Assembly: GCA_900708905.1 (NCBI GenBank)
Contig: CAADRB010000130.1
Coordinates: forward strand, 34,704 to 98,703
Direction: 5' to 3'
Length of the DNA: 64,000 nt
Source of the DNA: Hymenolepis diminuta
Taxonomy: Eukaryota > Platyhelminthes > Cestoda > Cyclophyllidea > Hymenolepididae
Shown: piece by piece, positions 41,788 through 51,800 of the stretch
Numbering within the stretch: position 1 is the stretch's first letter
Layout: each line of letters opens with the position of its first letter
The notes under the pieces: generated by a model
What the model saw: only the letters and a program-made list of their open reading frames with translations
The model's database searches: none
Told to the model about the DNA's origin: nothing
Program-made: the position numbers and the translations under genes

Positions 41788-42130
41788 TGAGAGATGTTCA
41801 AGGAACTTCTGGGTGTCGAGATTCAAGAACTGTGTCTCCTCCAACAAGCGCCTCTTGTCATTTGCATACCCCTCTCCCAGATCGAACTCATACCACAAGG
41901 GTACTGAGAGACTTTGAGTTAATTCCAGAAGACTCTCTTCCATCTGTGAAAAATAAAGCAAACTGTTAAAATGCGAAGNCGCCACGTCCCTCATTTCGAG
42001 GAGAAAGATACACGCTCAGCNCTATTACCTGAGAAGGATAACGATGAAGTCCATTCGGTGTAGCCATTTTTCGGTTTGAATTGAAAACCGATCTCTGCGC
42101 ATATGACGTGACAAGAGGAATGACCGCGTT
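41788..42130 (-). CDS. two spliced exons of an unrecognised gene
   Basis: Minus strand. Exon 1, 42130 down to 42029, is 34 codons (starting NAVIPLVTSYAQRSVF, ending 'HRYPSQ') between acceptor 'actttgcag' and donor gtaata. Exon 2, 41943 down to 41788, is exactly 52 codons (MEESLLELTQSLSVPLWYEF to 'DTQKFLEHLS') between acceptor 'tttttcacag' and donor gtacgt. Both exons are phase 0 and the 85 bp intron separates them, so the join keeps one frame. No other copy exists in the window apart from ambiguous bases in the intron. Composition is that of a conserved soluble protein. I do not recognise it. Best candidate here for part of a functional gene. Confidence 0.5.
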
Positions 42131-42339
42131 CTGCAAAGTAGTTACTTCGAGTAAATGAAGGAGCATTACCAATCAAATAAACATTTCCCTCAAGTTATAT
42201 TAAATTTTAAACATACACTTATCCTTAATACTTCTGGCCGTTTGGAAGTTAATCATTTTAGTTATTTTCCAAAATGTTCGTGCATGTCAACACTGTTGGT
42301 TGCTCGATCCGCTGTCATTCTCCTTGTTTCGTCCTTTAG

Positions 42340-42640
42340 AGGATGATTGTTATCGACGAGGATACTGTTGTTCACCACCTCTATCTAATGATGGGATGGC
42401 ATTGCCCTTTGCTATCGGTCACTATGTATATCAATTATGCTCCTGTATATTTCATGGCTACAAATGGGGGCCAAATTGGTAACTTCAAATCACGGCCTTC
42501 TATCGTTTACTCAGTCGGACAGAGCAGACGAGAACAAATACCCTCGAGTTTTATGCGAAGATATGCAGTGCTCTGTGTTTGTGATGAACAACATGGATAT
42601 AATTGGTCCTATCGGGTGCCTCGAAGTATCGCAGGTAATT
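42340..42640 (+). CDS. open frames with a 36 bp intron-like gap
   Basis: Two plus-strand open segments (42344-42479 and 42516-42632) flank a 36 bp gtaact..ctcag gap. The second ends at a donor, cag|gtaatt, and one frame reads 'DENKYPRVLCEDMQCSVFVM' onward. More than one frame is open, so the correct one is uncertain. Strand is opposite to the neighbouring exon candidates. Low confidence. Confidence 0.25.
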
Positions 42641-42739
42641 GTGTTTTCGTTCCTTATTTTGTTGGGGGTAAGACTGACAGCATTCAGCTACAGCTGATGC
42701 AAAGGCTTTCACAAACAACAAGCATCCAGGATTGTCAGA

Positions 42740-43537
42740 TTAGAAGGCCAAGTGCTGAGAATAAACGGAATTGGGTTGTGCAACGGCAATCACACCTCGA
42801 GGGGAGGGAGATAGTGAGAGTGACTGGAAAATAGAAGAAGATTGTGGAGCCCAATATGAAGAATGAGGGAAAGATTGGGGGTTCAACATTTCCTCCACAA
42901 AACTGGTGTCCGCCGTGCCGTGAGATTTGCAGGGTGAAATCTGAATTCTTGCGGAAGAGGCGAGTACAAATCGCCGATTAATATTTCCTGACTGAAACGC
43001 CTGAACAAATCTCGGGCAAACGCAACTCGTAGACGCGATATTTTGATCAAAGTTAATTGAGTAAACGTGACTAAAAATGGAAGGAAATGTTAGCGGTGTT
43101 CCTTCAAACTCTCCATCATATCTACGTTCCACCACTCCACCGACTAATAGTGGCACACCAAAATTCGTCTTCTCGCAATCGTGGGAGAAGGGAGAATGTA
43201 GACAAGACTTTTCCTGAATGCGTTGAGTTCTCACCTGCTTTGTGTTCTAATGTGCCAAAGTTACAAATTGTGCAATTGGAACTTTATGTGCACCTTATAG
43301 AAGGATTTAATTGTCATTTTCTCGTGTGTTGGTCAAGATCACCCTTCTGAAACACGAAAAGTTGACGGTGACGGTGATATGAATTCTAATTAGTCTGCAA
43401 TACACATTGTCCATTGGCCCGATCTTTCCAATGCTTCTTCTAATTCTGCGTGTGATTTTGTATTCCTTTTCCTCCACCTCTGCGATTTCTTTCAATTTAA
43501 AAAGTACTTCATTGATGTGGGAAGTTGACAACCTCAT
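42740..43537 (-). CDS. minus-strand open frames upstream of the 42 kb exons
   Basis: The longest uninterrupted ORF of the window (164 codons, 43234 to 42740) lies here. An alternative frame after an acceptor 'ccatttttag' (at about 43070) reads 'TFTQLTLIKISRLRVAFARD' and 'EILIGDLYSPLPQEF', which looks more protein-like but stops near 42885. Further upstream 43537-43390 encodes 'NEVLFKLKEIAEVEEKEYK', a charged, possibly coiled segment. They have the same orientation as the exon pair at 41788-42130 and no repeats, so they may belong to one gene. The choice of frame is unresolved. Confidence 0.3.
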
Positions 43538-43679
43538 TCATTCACCTCGTGTTGAAAGGGGATGATCAACAAATTGTGTCACTCCACCTGTCACACTTGC
43601 CTATGACTCAACTCTCCGATACTTTAATCTCTTTAGCAATTTTCTCCCTCCGCTTGAATTCTGGGATTTACGCAGCTTA

Positions 43680-43890
43680 GTTTTACTTACAATAGGAATG
43701 ACACCTCTCACTGGGCCTCAGACGAAAAGGACACTGAATCCTGTTGGAGCACCATCTGAAGTCACGCAGAGAATTGAGAGAAGAGCCTGCATGATCATCA
43801 CGTGACCCGTAAATGCGCCTGTGCCACTAGTGTCTCCACTTTAGATTAAGACAGTGTTATGGAGGACAGACTTAATATTTCGTGAGTATA
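43680..43890 (+). pseudogene. kelch-like (family A) linker exon E fragment
   Basis: 'aggaatgacacctctcactgggcctcagacg' matches exon E of the other copies, reading 'GMTPLTGPQTKRTLN' without a stop for about 40 codons. Other modules are absent. Confidence 0.5.
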
Positions 43891-44029
43891 AAATCTGACC
43901 AATAGCGAAAAGCAAAAGTGAAAGCAACTAGACAAGAGTCAATACAAAAGAGGAGGTTTGATGTTGCTCATTTCAAGATGGCTAACAAAAATTGAAATGT
44001 CCACCTTCTTATTCTCCATTGCAATGGCA

Positions 44030-44390
44030 AACACTCTCGTAATGATCGATAATCCAGTGAGGATGAGGGGCACCCAATACACTCGAAGTAGCTTCCCAAT
44101 TTGTTAAGAAATCGTTTGAAAACTTCTTCATTGTAAAGGAGATCTCATTTGAAGGCAACAATTGGTTCGATGGGATTTTGATTGACCGAAGAGGTTGAAT
44201 CAATCATTAATCCTCGTAATTATATAAGGCAGAATATGATTATTCAGAGAACGGACCAATTATTGAAAAATGTTTGGCTTTATCAGACCTTGACCTGCCA
44301 AAGTTATGACTCGGAAGTGTCATTGTGATGACGTGAAATCAATAATTCACTTCTGGTACGCGACAAAATATTTTGCGGCTTCCAATCACC
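44030..44390. repeat. family F repeat, copy 2
   Basis: Same orientation as 11460-11895; shares 'gaggttgaatcaa.cattag' and 'ctcggaagtgtcattgtg'. Confidence 0.55.
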
Positions 44391-44650
44391 TTCCCATTTT
44401 AAGTTAAGCCCTAAACATATTTGATGGACAACCCAGTCGTCTTGAGAAAGATCTCATCAGTGCGTAGATCTCTGGCCTCTTTCACTCCGTTACATAGCCC
44501 GAAATTGGGGTGATCATTTTGTTTTAGTCAGCATTGATTTTGGCTGATTCAACTTCTGTTGAATGATTTTTATCTGTGAATGTTGAGTGGTTTCTTTTTC
44601 ATCTGTCGCTTTAAAGATATTAGTATTTTAAGCTGTTTTGTTGTGTTTTG
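44390..44650. other. unassigned stretch
   Basis: No partner or frame supported. Confidence 0.3.
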
Positions 44651-44729
44651 GCCATTAGTATGCTAGCTGCTTCTACTCCGAGACACGCGTTGGATGATTT
44701 TTGAGGACCTTGATAAATTCCCCTTATTT

Positions 44730-45055
44730 TGGTTACCTTATATCTTGTCTGGCCTATTTTGAATAATTGTGAGAGCCAGAACCCTTTGAAGCAGACTCCT
44801 AGTTGATCAATCTGTCTTCCGCAGATGGCTAACAACATAGTTTATTGATTCACATGTGCAGCTCAGCTCATAAATCGAGTCAAGCCGCAGCATAATCATG
44901 TTGGTATTGTGTGTGCTCTTTTCACCACAGCATACTTTACATGCAATTTCGCCTGCTGGTTGGAGATTGGCTTCAAATGTAGATTTCTAATCCCCCGCTA
45001 CGTTTCGTCTGAGATGGAGAAGACGTTAAATGCTCCACTAGCTGGCTACTTTTGT
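44730..45055 (-). repeat. family G repeat, copy 1, with an exon-like frame
   Basis: 44820-45055 matches 52625-52880 in the same orientation ('gctggttggagattggcttc'). The adjoining minus-strand frame 44838-44740 reads 'CGRQIDQLGVCFKGFWLSQL' and ends at AAG|gtaacc, a donor-like site. Confidence 0.45.
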
Positions 45056-45160
45056 TTTTGATGTTTTCAGCAGCATTTATTGAAATATCTGTTGCTTAGG
45101 ATCATTCTCCTCGATCCTTCTTGATTTTTATACGAGTGTTTATTAAATGCTTGGCGTTTC

Positions 45161-45430
45161 TTGAATGACAGCAAGATTCCTAGTGACAGATTCTTACTTC
45201 CTCTTTGGAAAAGTACGCCAGTCATCCTCTGGCCTCCTGGAGATAATTTCCTCTCCGAAATACACCGGCAGAAGTTTAATTTCAACTTCGAAATTTTGAT
45301 CAACGGGTTTCTTAAGCAATGTGGAAATCGTGAATCTCTTGTATTCGATTTACCCAGATTTTGCAGCAAATTTGGACGTCTTTTATTCAAGAGCAGTTGT
45401 TTTAGGTTGATCCATTCAACCAAGTGGTGA
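45161..45430 (+). CDS. open frame of 89 codons, unrecognised
   Basis: The plus-strand frame 'MNDSKIPSDRFLLPLWKS' continues with 'STPVILWPPGDNFLSEIH' and 'FEILINGFLKQCGNRESL', ending 'RLIHSTKW' and stop. Single copy in the window. The complementary strand is also open for 131 codons, so strand choice is not secure; I prefer plus because its composition is less arginine and lysine loaded. No domain recognised. Confidence 0.3.
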   Translation: MNDSKIPSDRFLLPLWKSTPVILWPPGDNFLSEIHRQKFNFNFEILINGFLKQCGNRESLVFDLPRFCSKFGRLLFKSSCFRLIHSTKW

Positions 45431-45469
45431 AAGTGGCCATAAGGAATAATTTCATGATGCATGAAACAA

Positions 45470-45950
45470 GTCCTTGACTAACATTGATTAAATTCCTCAC
45501 AAAATTTGAAAAGAGTGGATGAATATGTCAAAGGGTAGAGTTTGTCAACACTTCAGAAAATTCTTCACAATATGAGAAAAAAATGTTCCCGTCAGTAAAA
45601 TCTTCGGTAGTGGTCGAGAATCCCATGGGTGAGGAAACGTTCAGTAAAACCGTGGACTTTCTTCTCATCCAAAAGTTCTATTACCTAAAGTTGTGTTAAA
45701 AATCCGATCCAGGTCAACCTGCATGAAATTGAGGAAACTAGGGCAATACTGATTTGACCGTTTTGTGATAAGAGTTTCACTGGGTGACATTCAAAGTCAT
45801 GAATTGGCTCCCAGTTTCATGGGTGTTATTTTGTCCACAATGATCAGATTTCGTTGACCAGGTGATCCGATTACGTGAATGGCAATGCCACCTCCATTCA
45901 GTTCTATCATTTTTTATTCAAGACCTGGTGCAGGAAACTGGTGGTGATGA
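45470..45950. other. unassigned stretch
   Basis: Single-copy DNA, no frame supported. Confidence 0.3.
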
Positions 45951-45952
45951 TT

Positions 45953-46210
45953 TTAATAATTGTGTCTATTTCTTAAGCAATTAAACTCTTCTATTGAATG
46001 CAATTTAATCGTAAGTTGAAGCATCCAATTCCTGCTGCCTTGATGATTGTGGATATGTTCATAAACAACAAATTGGTTCACGGTGTCTATCCGTTGGTTC
46101 TTAGAATCCTCTATGGACTCTTCACCTACATCTGCTGAATCTCCGGAGGCGAATGTTTCAATGTCAACGGAGTCATTTAGCCCATTTTGAGTTGGAACAG
46201 ACCTGGTCAT
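45953..46210 (-). CDS. acidic 85-residue open frame, unrecognised
   Basis: An ATG-initiated minus-strand frame beginning MTRSVPTQNGLNDSVDIET, with the acidic stretch 'SGDSADVGEESIEDSKN' and then 'VNQFVVYEHIHNHQGSRNW'. Single copy in the window, no frameshift signs. Acidic and serine-rich N-terminal half, basic C-terminal half. Could be a short protein or an exon; no splice sites chosen. Confidence 0.35.
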   Translation of the reverse strand: MTRSVPTQNGLNDSVDIETFASGDSADVGEESIEDSKNQRIDTVNQFVVYEHIHNHQGSRNWMLQLTIKLHSIEEFNCLRNRHNY

Positions 46211-46510
46211 CGCCTTGACGCTTCTATCTCAGCCTTACTCTTCCGCATTATCATTCAAGGCAACTACTTAAAAGAATGTCATTAGAGTACTGATGACAGA
46301 ATAGAAATCGACTAAGAGCGGATTAACTGAAACAAAACCTGATGCAAAGTGGTGTTATCTCTGACGGTTAGTCACAAGGGTAATGGCCAATTGATATTTC
46401 AATAAATAAAAGCGTTATAAGATGCGTAGAGAAGTTCGTTAAAAGTCATTAGGGAGGGCATAATCGTTATAATTGTTTCCTGATGGTATAAGGATGGAAA
46501 GAGATAATAT
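46210..46510. other. unassigned stretch
   Basis: No partner or frame seen. Confidence 0.3.
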
Positions 46511-46525
46511 TGCAGATGACTGAAA

Positions 46526-46651
46526 ATGAGTGACTCTCATCGGGCAGAGAGCTCTGATGAGGGTCAACCGATCAATCGGCAGACCTCCGACTCTGAAACG
46601 GGCTCCGAGTTGGCGCGTTCGGCCAAATCCTGCAACAGTCTCGTGTGGTAA
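46526..46651 (+). pseudogene. family K acidic serine-rich frame
   Basis: A 41-codon frame starting MSDSHRAESSDEGQP, with 'TSDSETGSE', ending in a stop at 46649-46651. Partner of 21200-21363. An acceptor-like 'attgcag' lies just upstream. It runs into an inverted kelch exon I. Confidence 0.4.
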
Positions 46652-46654
46652 CCA

Positions 46655-47030
46655 CCATCGTCACCATTTTGATTTTATTCACACATCTCTCATTTTGTTG
46701 TTCTCCATCCATTGGAGTGAAGGGATGCCAATGCCATTTTTTACTTCCTCCTCCTCCTCCTACACTCGAAAACTGCGTCATCGCCCCGTTTTGTGAAGAG
46801 ACACTTGGTTCCTACTCAATTTATCGATGACCAAGACGCCAAGGTCTGCAATGTTGGCATTAACGCACCACATTCTTTCTTCTGTGGAGGGAGGTAGGAT
46901 CGACTACCTGAGACAACAACTCGCTCTCTATCTATCTCTATTCCTCGCTCTTTAAGATTAATGCAAATTTCAACGTCCCAGTTATTTGGAGGTGCAAATA
47001 TTGCAAGTCTTTCCCGTCTTCTCAACACAA
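46655..47030 (-). pseudogene. kelch-like (family A) exon G fused to exon I
   Basis: Minus strand: exon G start 'RRRERLAIFAPPNNWDVEI' (about 47025-46965), joined to exon I ('SYLPPQKKECGAL', about 46910) and continuing to 'WHWHPFTPMDGEQ' (about 46710-46680). Exon H is missing, so the propeller lacks a blade. Same arrangement as the 8.6-9.0 and 18.9-19.3 kb copies. Confidence 0.65.
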
Positions 47031-47034
47031 GAAT

Positions 47035-47150
47035 GGCTCATACATTTCACGTTAAAGAGAGTGGTCTTCGAGAAGTTGATTGTGCATTCACAATCTGATA
47101 TGAAATAATTCAAGTCCATTCAAGACGATGAGTGTGGTCGTGCACCGACT
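47035..47150 (-). repeat. family I fragment
   Basis: 'gagaagttgattgtg.cttcacaatctgatatgaaat' matches 6935-6975 and 17895-17935. Confidence 0.45.
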
Positions 47151-47405
47151 TCTTAACACAAGAATGAGAGAGACATAAAATTTAACATTTAATGCTAAAT
47201 GAGAACAAATTGAAATGGAAGCCGACGTATATGAGAATTTTAGCCTTTCAGAAGAGTGAAAGACGAAGGCATCGAAGAGAAAGCGACTGGCTGTTCCTTC
47301 GCTGTCTTCTGTCCCTCTACGAGTCATCTGCACAAATCAGTAAAATATCTTTCACAAACTCGGCCGCTCTGTTTGGAATTGAAGTTAGTTATGAGGATCT
47401 ATAGG
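47150..47405 (-). pseudogene. kelch-like (family A) exons G-F remnant
   Basis: Minus-strand exon G beginning and exon F (about 47250-47345, 'tcgctgtcttctgtccc' = 'GTEDSEGTA'-type). Frames broken. Confidence 0.5.
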
Positions 47406-47715
47406 GACCACATCGATCGAATAGATGGAACAAGTCAAGTCACTCATGTTGTCCGATCAGTTCGATGGTGGCACTCCAGTTTATTAATTAGTAAATTAGG
47501 TTTATTTACAAAACATTTCATCGTCAGATGTCAGTCATGTCTCGTCGTCGGTGTCTAGGGTGTCTAGGCGTGATGACAGACACCCGTTTAAGTATCTATG
47601 TGCAAACACGCAAACACACAGCGGCACCGCCCGTGGACACTGTAGTGGAGATCTGATTGCCAGTCAATCATTTCTAATCGCCAGGCGTCGATAGACATCT
47701 GCTGGCTATTGAAGA
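47405..47715. other. single-copy insert within a kelch-like fragment
   Basis: About 310 bp between exon F and the BACK end that is absent from the parallel joins at 13870 and 19575. Contains the local repeat 'ggtgtctagggtgtctagg'. No frame. Confidence 0.4.
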
Positions 47716-47870
47716 AGCATTTAAACAAACCTCCATTCTACGAGCACATCTTTGCCCTTCAAAAGAGATCGTTGATAAGGTCAGACGTGTCTTGAATTCC
47801 CGGAAGTGACACTATGTCCCTGATTGTAATTGTGTGAATCTCACGCAGTAAGGTGGGAATTAAAGCAGAA
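47715..47870 (-). pseudogene. kelch-like (family A) BACK end
   Basis: Last part of exon D on the minus strand ('ctccattctacgagcacatc' to 'gtctcttgattg'-like). Followed by family B-type AT-rich sequence as at 13.9 and 19.7 kb. Confidence 0.55.
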
Positions 47871-48090
47871 TGCAATGTTCTACATTTAAGTGTTAAAAAA
47901 TTAATTATTTATTTAAAATGATTAAAATTGAGAAACCACAGAGCAACGCAAACTTATAAGTTAAGAAGTCCCCTCGCTCACCTTGACGATTAAATTGCAA
48001 TCGAATGTTCTCGAAAGCTCACGGATAGGAGTTGAAAAGCTAGAATGATCCTAACCGCATGTATAAAATGGGGGAAGGATTGAGATAGTT
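47870..48090. other. AT-rich family B flank and unassigned DNA
   Basis: 47880-47945 resembles 14025-14095 and 19735-19800; the remainder has no partner. Confidence 0.35.
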
Positions 48091-48690
48091 GAAACTGAAA
48101 AACCCGCAAAAGGCGTGGTATCTCATTCCTTCATAAGGATCATTGAGGTACCTTATTTTAACAAGAACGATTGAGCATTACTTTGAAGGTTGTTGGGAAT
48201 AAAATTGCTCTGTCAAATTCGACAAATGTCATTCACAGAAAAGAGAAAGTAACAAATATGGTGGCAAAAATATGCAGTGGGTAAGTCTTAGGAGAAGAGT
48301 GGAGCTTTGTAACCAGCCAACTGAAATCATTTCAGGTGTCTGAATAGACCTCGAAGTGGATGTGACGTTAATGAAGGAAAGTAGGTTAAGGAGAAGGAAT
48401 GCATGGAACACGGATGGAAGTGGAGGTGGAAAGCTGAATGGAATCAATAAGCGCTTTGTTCAGTTTTTCACAAAGGAAAATGATATGACTGTGACATTTG
48501 AGATCCCCTTTTTCCATATGATTCACAGGGAGCAGAAGCTAGTGGACAACCTAATGCTATTTCGTCTGCGTTATTCCGTATTTCAGTAATGGAGAGGAGC
48601 GAAGTCATGGAAGCACAGAAATGTGGCCTCGGAGTACTTGATATCTACTAGGAAGTAAAAGTACCACAATAAGCACGACCCACGATCTAC
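48090..48690 (-). pseudogene. family C copy, frameshifted
   Basis: Minus-strand 'PLPSVFHAFLLLNLLSF' matches 'SLRSVFHPRLHLNRISF', then shifts frame. The surrounding block matches 40060-40450. Confidence 0.45.
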
Positions 48691-48859
48691 TTCTTCATCG
48701 ATCTGCTAGTAGTAAATATTGCGCACCGTCATACAGAGGATGTATGCAATTGGTTAAGCCGAATCCTGGAGAATCGTTTGGCATCGGACTCTCAAAAGTC
48801 TACCTTCTCCAGAATAGCCAAATTAAGCATGCATATGATGCTTTTAAAAGAGCTTTTGG

Positions 48860-49430
48860 TGTTAACAGAGCAGGTGATTAAATAAACTCATGGTGATTCC
48901 CACAGGTAATTGCACTGAAATATCAACGCGATAGTACGTTGACTCACAAGAATCCCTATTCAAATTTAATACTACAGAATGTAATTGTTTCTTTTCGTCC
49001 TTTTCTGTTCTGGAAATGAGTGGACTCCCGTCGAAGACACGGAAATGTCGCGAAGTGGTGGCCATGATCCGAAGATCGTGTACTCCCTTGGCGTTGAAGT
49101 TTACCCGCCTCATAATCAGATTCATTTTTCACCTCTATTGTGCTATCCTCATTGTCTTCCAGGTGAAAGTGATGAGATACACGTAAACGAGATATAACAA
49201 GATTCACAGAGATACCAGTAGCATTACTCGGGAGAGTGTCATTAATGTGCTCAAGCTATTCATTCCTTCACCACTCCACATCTCCTCTCACTTCCAACTT
49301 ATCGACTGAATGACTTAAGCGCCAGTAGTTCTTCTCACACCTCCGGCAGTCCACTCTATAGTCTTTCATAGGAACATTCTATTTCTTCACCTCCCTCGAT
49401 CTCTCTCATTCCATTCATTCTCATCAAATC
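48860..49430 (-). pseudogene. family B unnamed gene fragment
   Basis: Minus strand: 'FHLEDNEDSTIEVKNESDYE' (about 49180-49120) aligns with 'FQLEENVYCTLEVKK' at 20.1 kb; further on 'NLNRDSCESTYYRVDISVQL' (about 48975-48910). Two overlapping open frames exist. At about 49435 it is fused to the 3' end of a kelch BACK exon. Confidence 0.5.
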
Positions 49431-49434
49431 TCCT

Positions 49435-50570
49435 GTCCATTCTACCGTTATGTCTATGTCCTCCACAAAGAGATCGGCGATAAGGTCAGGGGTAGCTTGA
49501 ATTCCAGGAAGTGAGACCATGTCTCTGATTGCAGTTGTGCGAGCTGTTCGTGCCAAGTCATCTCTCGACGCTTTCCTCCAATCTAACAGGGATTTCACTT
49601 TCGATGCCGCTGACTCCTGTGCTATCCGAGGACAACCAAGGGGGCTCATCATGCCTACTCTCTCCGTATTCACATGGAAGAGTCTAGACGTTATAAACAT
49701 CTTCCAGTTCATCTCAAACAGAGGTGCACACACCCAAATCAGATCTTCGTTCCTTGTCGCGTTGGCTGCTGACCAGACTTCACTCACATTTGTCTCAATC
49801 ATACCATATTTCAAGATTCATATTTATCCTCTCAACAACACCAACATTTTTAGCTCTTTCAATTCACCACTCATCTGGCACACAAAATCTTCGTGCACCC
49901 ATCCACAAGAGCTTTGTTTTGGAGGTTGTGTGCCAGAAGATATAATCTGAGAGCGATTTCCGGTGATGTATTTTCTATTCCACCGTATGCATATTCCACT
50001 GCAGCATTGAAAACTCTATCAAAAATAAAAATTTCAGCAAATTGCTACCAACTCACTCAAGAGGAAACCTCAGCAATCGGTGGTGAATAACGTCACTGCC
50101 ACTCAAATGCTGCCGGAAGAGAGGGAAAGAGGCTGAAAGCACAATGAGGTGTGCGCCCACCTCCTCACCTACCTTAGTCTAATTGAGAGAGATTGAATTT
50201 TTCAAATTCGCTGACTCACATTAATGAAAATGTCGGAGCCTTCTCGCCGAACCCGCATTCCGCAAAAGTGCGCAAAGCAATTCGACTTTGTCTGGGTTGA
50301 CAATTTCAAGGTTGTTCATCAGGATGCGTTTGGTCTGCAGACGTCAATTATGTGAATTGTCATATGCACACTCTCCATTTTTTCCTTCGGTTCTGCTTGA
50401 AACGCACGAGAAGTTTGCAAAGTGATTGGGTTTTGACGATGAAGCACTGCACCACCCAATAACTGAGACTTCACTGTCAATAAATAATGGAAATTGTGGC
50501 TTTGAGAGTCATAAGTTTAACCTAGAAATCACTTCAAAATCATTCAATTTTGCTCTTATTTACAGTCAGA
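49435..50570 (-). pseudogene. kelch-like (family A) BTB-BACK half
   Basis: Minus strand: exon A (about 50320-50220; starts MNNLEIVNPD), short intron, exon B (about 50175-50050), exon C (about 50008-49890), then BACK exon D (about 49800-49440), whose frame is open from 'IETNVSEVWSAANATRNEDL' to 'DLIADLFVEDIDI'. Exon A has lost two bases after 'NPD', shifting the frame. BACK is intact but lacks the splice site, running into family B. Upstream promoter sequence extends to 50710 (arm 'ccacttcttcttcttgcccc'). Confidence 0.7.
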
Positions 50571-50739
50571 ATTTATCAAAATAAAGCAGAAAATATGGTG
50601 GAGGAAGGAATGGAGAAATATCATCTTCATTACGGGGTACGTAACTGGCCAAGTTCTCACAATACAGTCAGTTTTACTCTGCTCATCTCCACTTCTTCTT
50701 CTTGCCCCTCATTTCGATGGCAATTGATGAAAAAATTTG

Positions 50740-51300
50740 TCCACATCGATGGGCTGATTTTGGACTCTCCCGGCCATTAGTTAAGTGAAATTTAAGAAAC
50801 TGCTTCAGAAAAGTTATTTACTGTATAATTTTTCTAAACGTCATTCACCATGCCCTTTAAGGCAGACAGAGAGAGTTATGGGCTCCTTTCAAGTAGTCGC
50901 CTCTTCCAACCATATTGGTAGAAAGAAGGTTGTGCATTGCCCTCAACATCGTAGGCCCCACTGTATTGATCATTGGTGGAATTGGAAAAACATGTTTATT
51001 TCCACTCCGCAGAGTTGATGACACAGTTGGTGGGTGAAGGAGGAGGTGGAGGAGGCGAGAATTGGCAATGGCGTCCCTTCTCTTCAATGAGTGGAGAACA
51101 CGGAGGTGATCTTCTTGTGGTTTTAATTTCCAATGGAGAGATTAAGTAGTTGGCTGTGGAGAGTACTTGCACGTGATAGAGAAGCTGGACTTGGAAGCAG
51201 GCGGTCACTGGACTTCCTTGACCTCCTTCGGTTGCTCTCTTTGTCAACCCGCTTGCGTCGGTTCAATGGCGGATTTTGACGATCAATTATTTGTATTTCT
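50740..51300 (+). pseudogene. kelch-like (family A) exons H (end) and I
   Basis: Exon H end (about 50745-50815) is followed by exon I (about 50890-51285): 'GPTVLIIGGIGK'-type strand, loop 'GEGGGGGGENWQWRPFSSM', and a blade similar to 2950-3130 ('GGHWTSLTSFGCSLCQPACVG'). Several frameshifts. It starts directly beside the inverted promoter of the previous copy. Confidence 0.65.
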
Positions 51301-51364
51301 TATTTAATGAATTTATTTTTTCGAATTTTGATTCTCCTTTGATAAAATAAATAATCAAAATTGA

Positions 51365-51800
51365 ATTTTCAGTCGCTGAGTCACTCTAAATGCTTTACTA
51401 GGAATATAAACATAAAATGTTGATTTTTGAGAAAATATGGGTGAGATTTGCACGAAGCAGCTTCCACACAATGGATGAAAAGGTTAGTTCTAGGAAATTG
51501 CAAACCATTTGAAATGTCTAATTCTTCATGAGAAGGCAAAATGTGTTCAAAAAATTGTTTTTATGTAAATTGAGGTGTTCTGTATTATTTCAGGTTTGGT
51601 TAAAATTATTTGGTGTTTGATTGCATTTCGACAATTTCATCATTCATGTCCCCGCTTCGTGAATGAAGTTGATGCCCCAAACGGTGACTATAAAATTCCT
51701 TTTAATCGAAAAGCATTACCTCCATCAAATGGTTTGAAGTTTTTTTGTAATATTGTCATCTGTTACAACCTCATAACTTGACTTCTCAATTCACCTCTCA
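51365..51800 (+). pseudogene. family M fragment and following open exon
   Basis: 51365-51490 matches 25275-25530 and ends at a donor (gaaaag|gttagt). A frame after acceptor 'tatttcag' (51592) reads 'IIWCLIAFRQFHHSCPRFVN' and 'EVDAPNGDYKIPFNRK'. Unrecognised. Confidence 0.3.

Noticed and set aside
42740..43234. 164-codon ORF as one protein
   Set aside because: Longest ORF, but it passes a good acceptor with another frame that looks more coding, and its C-terminal half is low-complexity serine-rich. Kept only as an uncertain region.
45067..45462. 131-codon minus-strand ORF
   Set aside because: Overlaps a plus-strand frame of more natural composition; very rich in Arg, Lys, Asn and Ser. Not excluded, but not supported either.
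46745..46765. CTC microsatellite of biological interest
   Set aside because: The short 'ctcctcctcctcc' run is the antisense of the Gly-rich loop of kelch exon I, which is variable in length in all copies.
49519..49950. 143-codon plus-strand ORF
   Set aside because: Shadow of the BACK and exon C modules on the minus strand, which match the family motifs.
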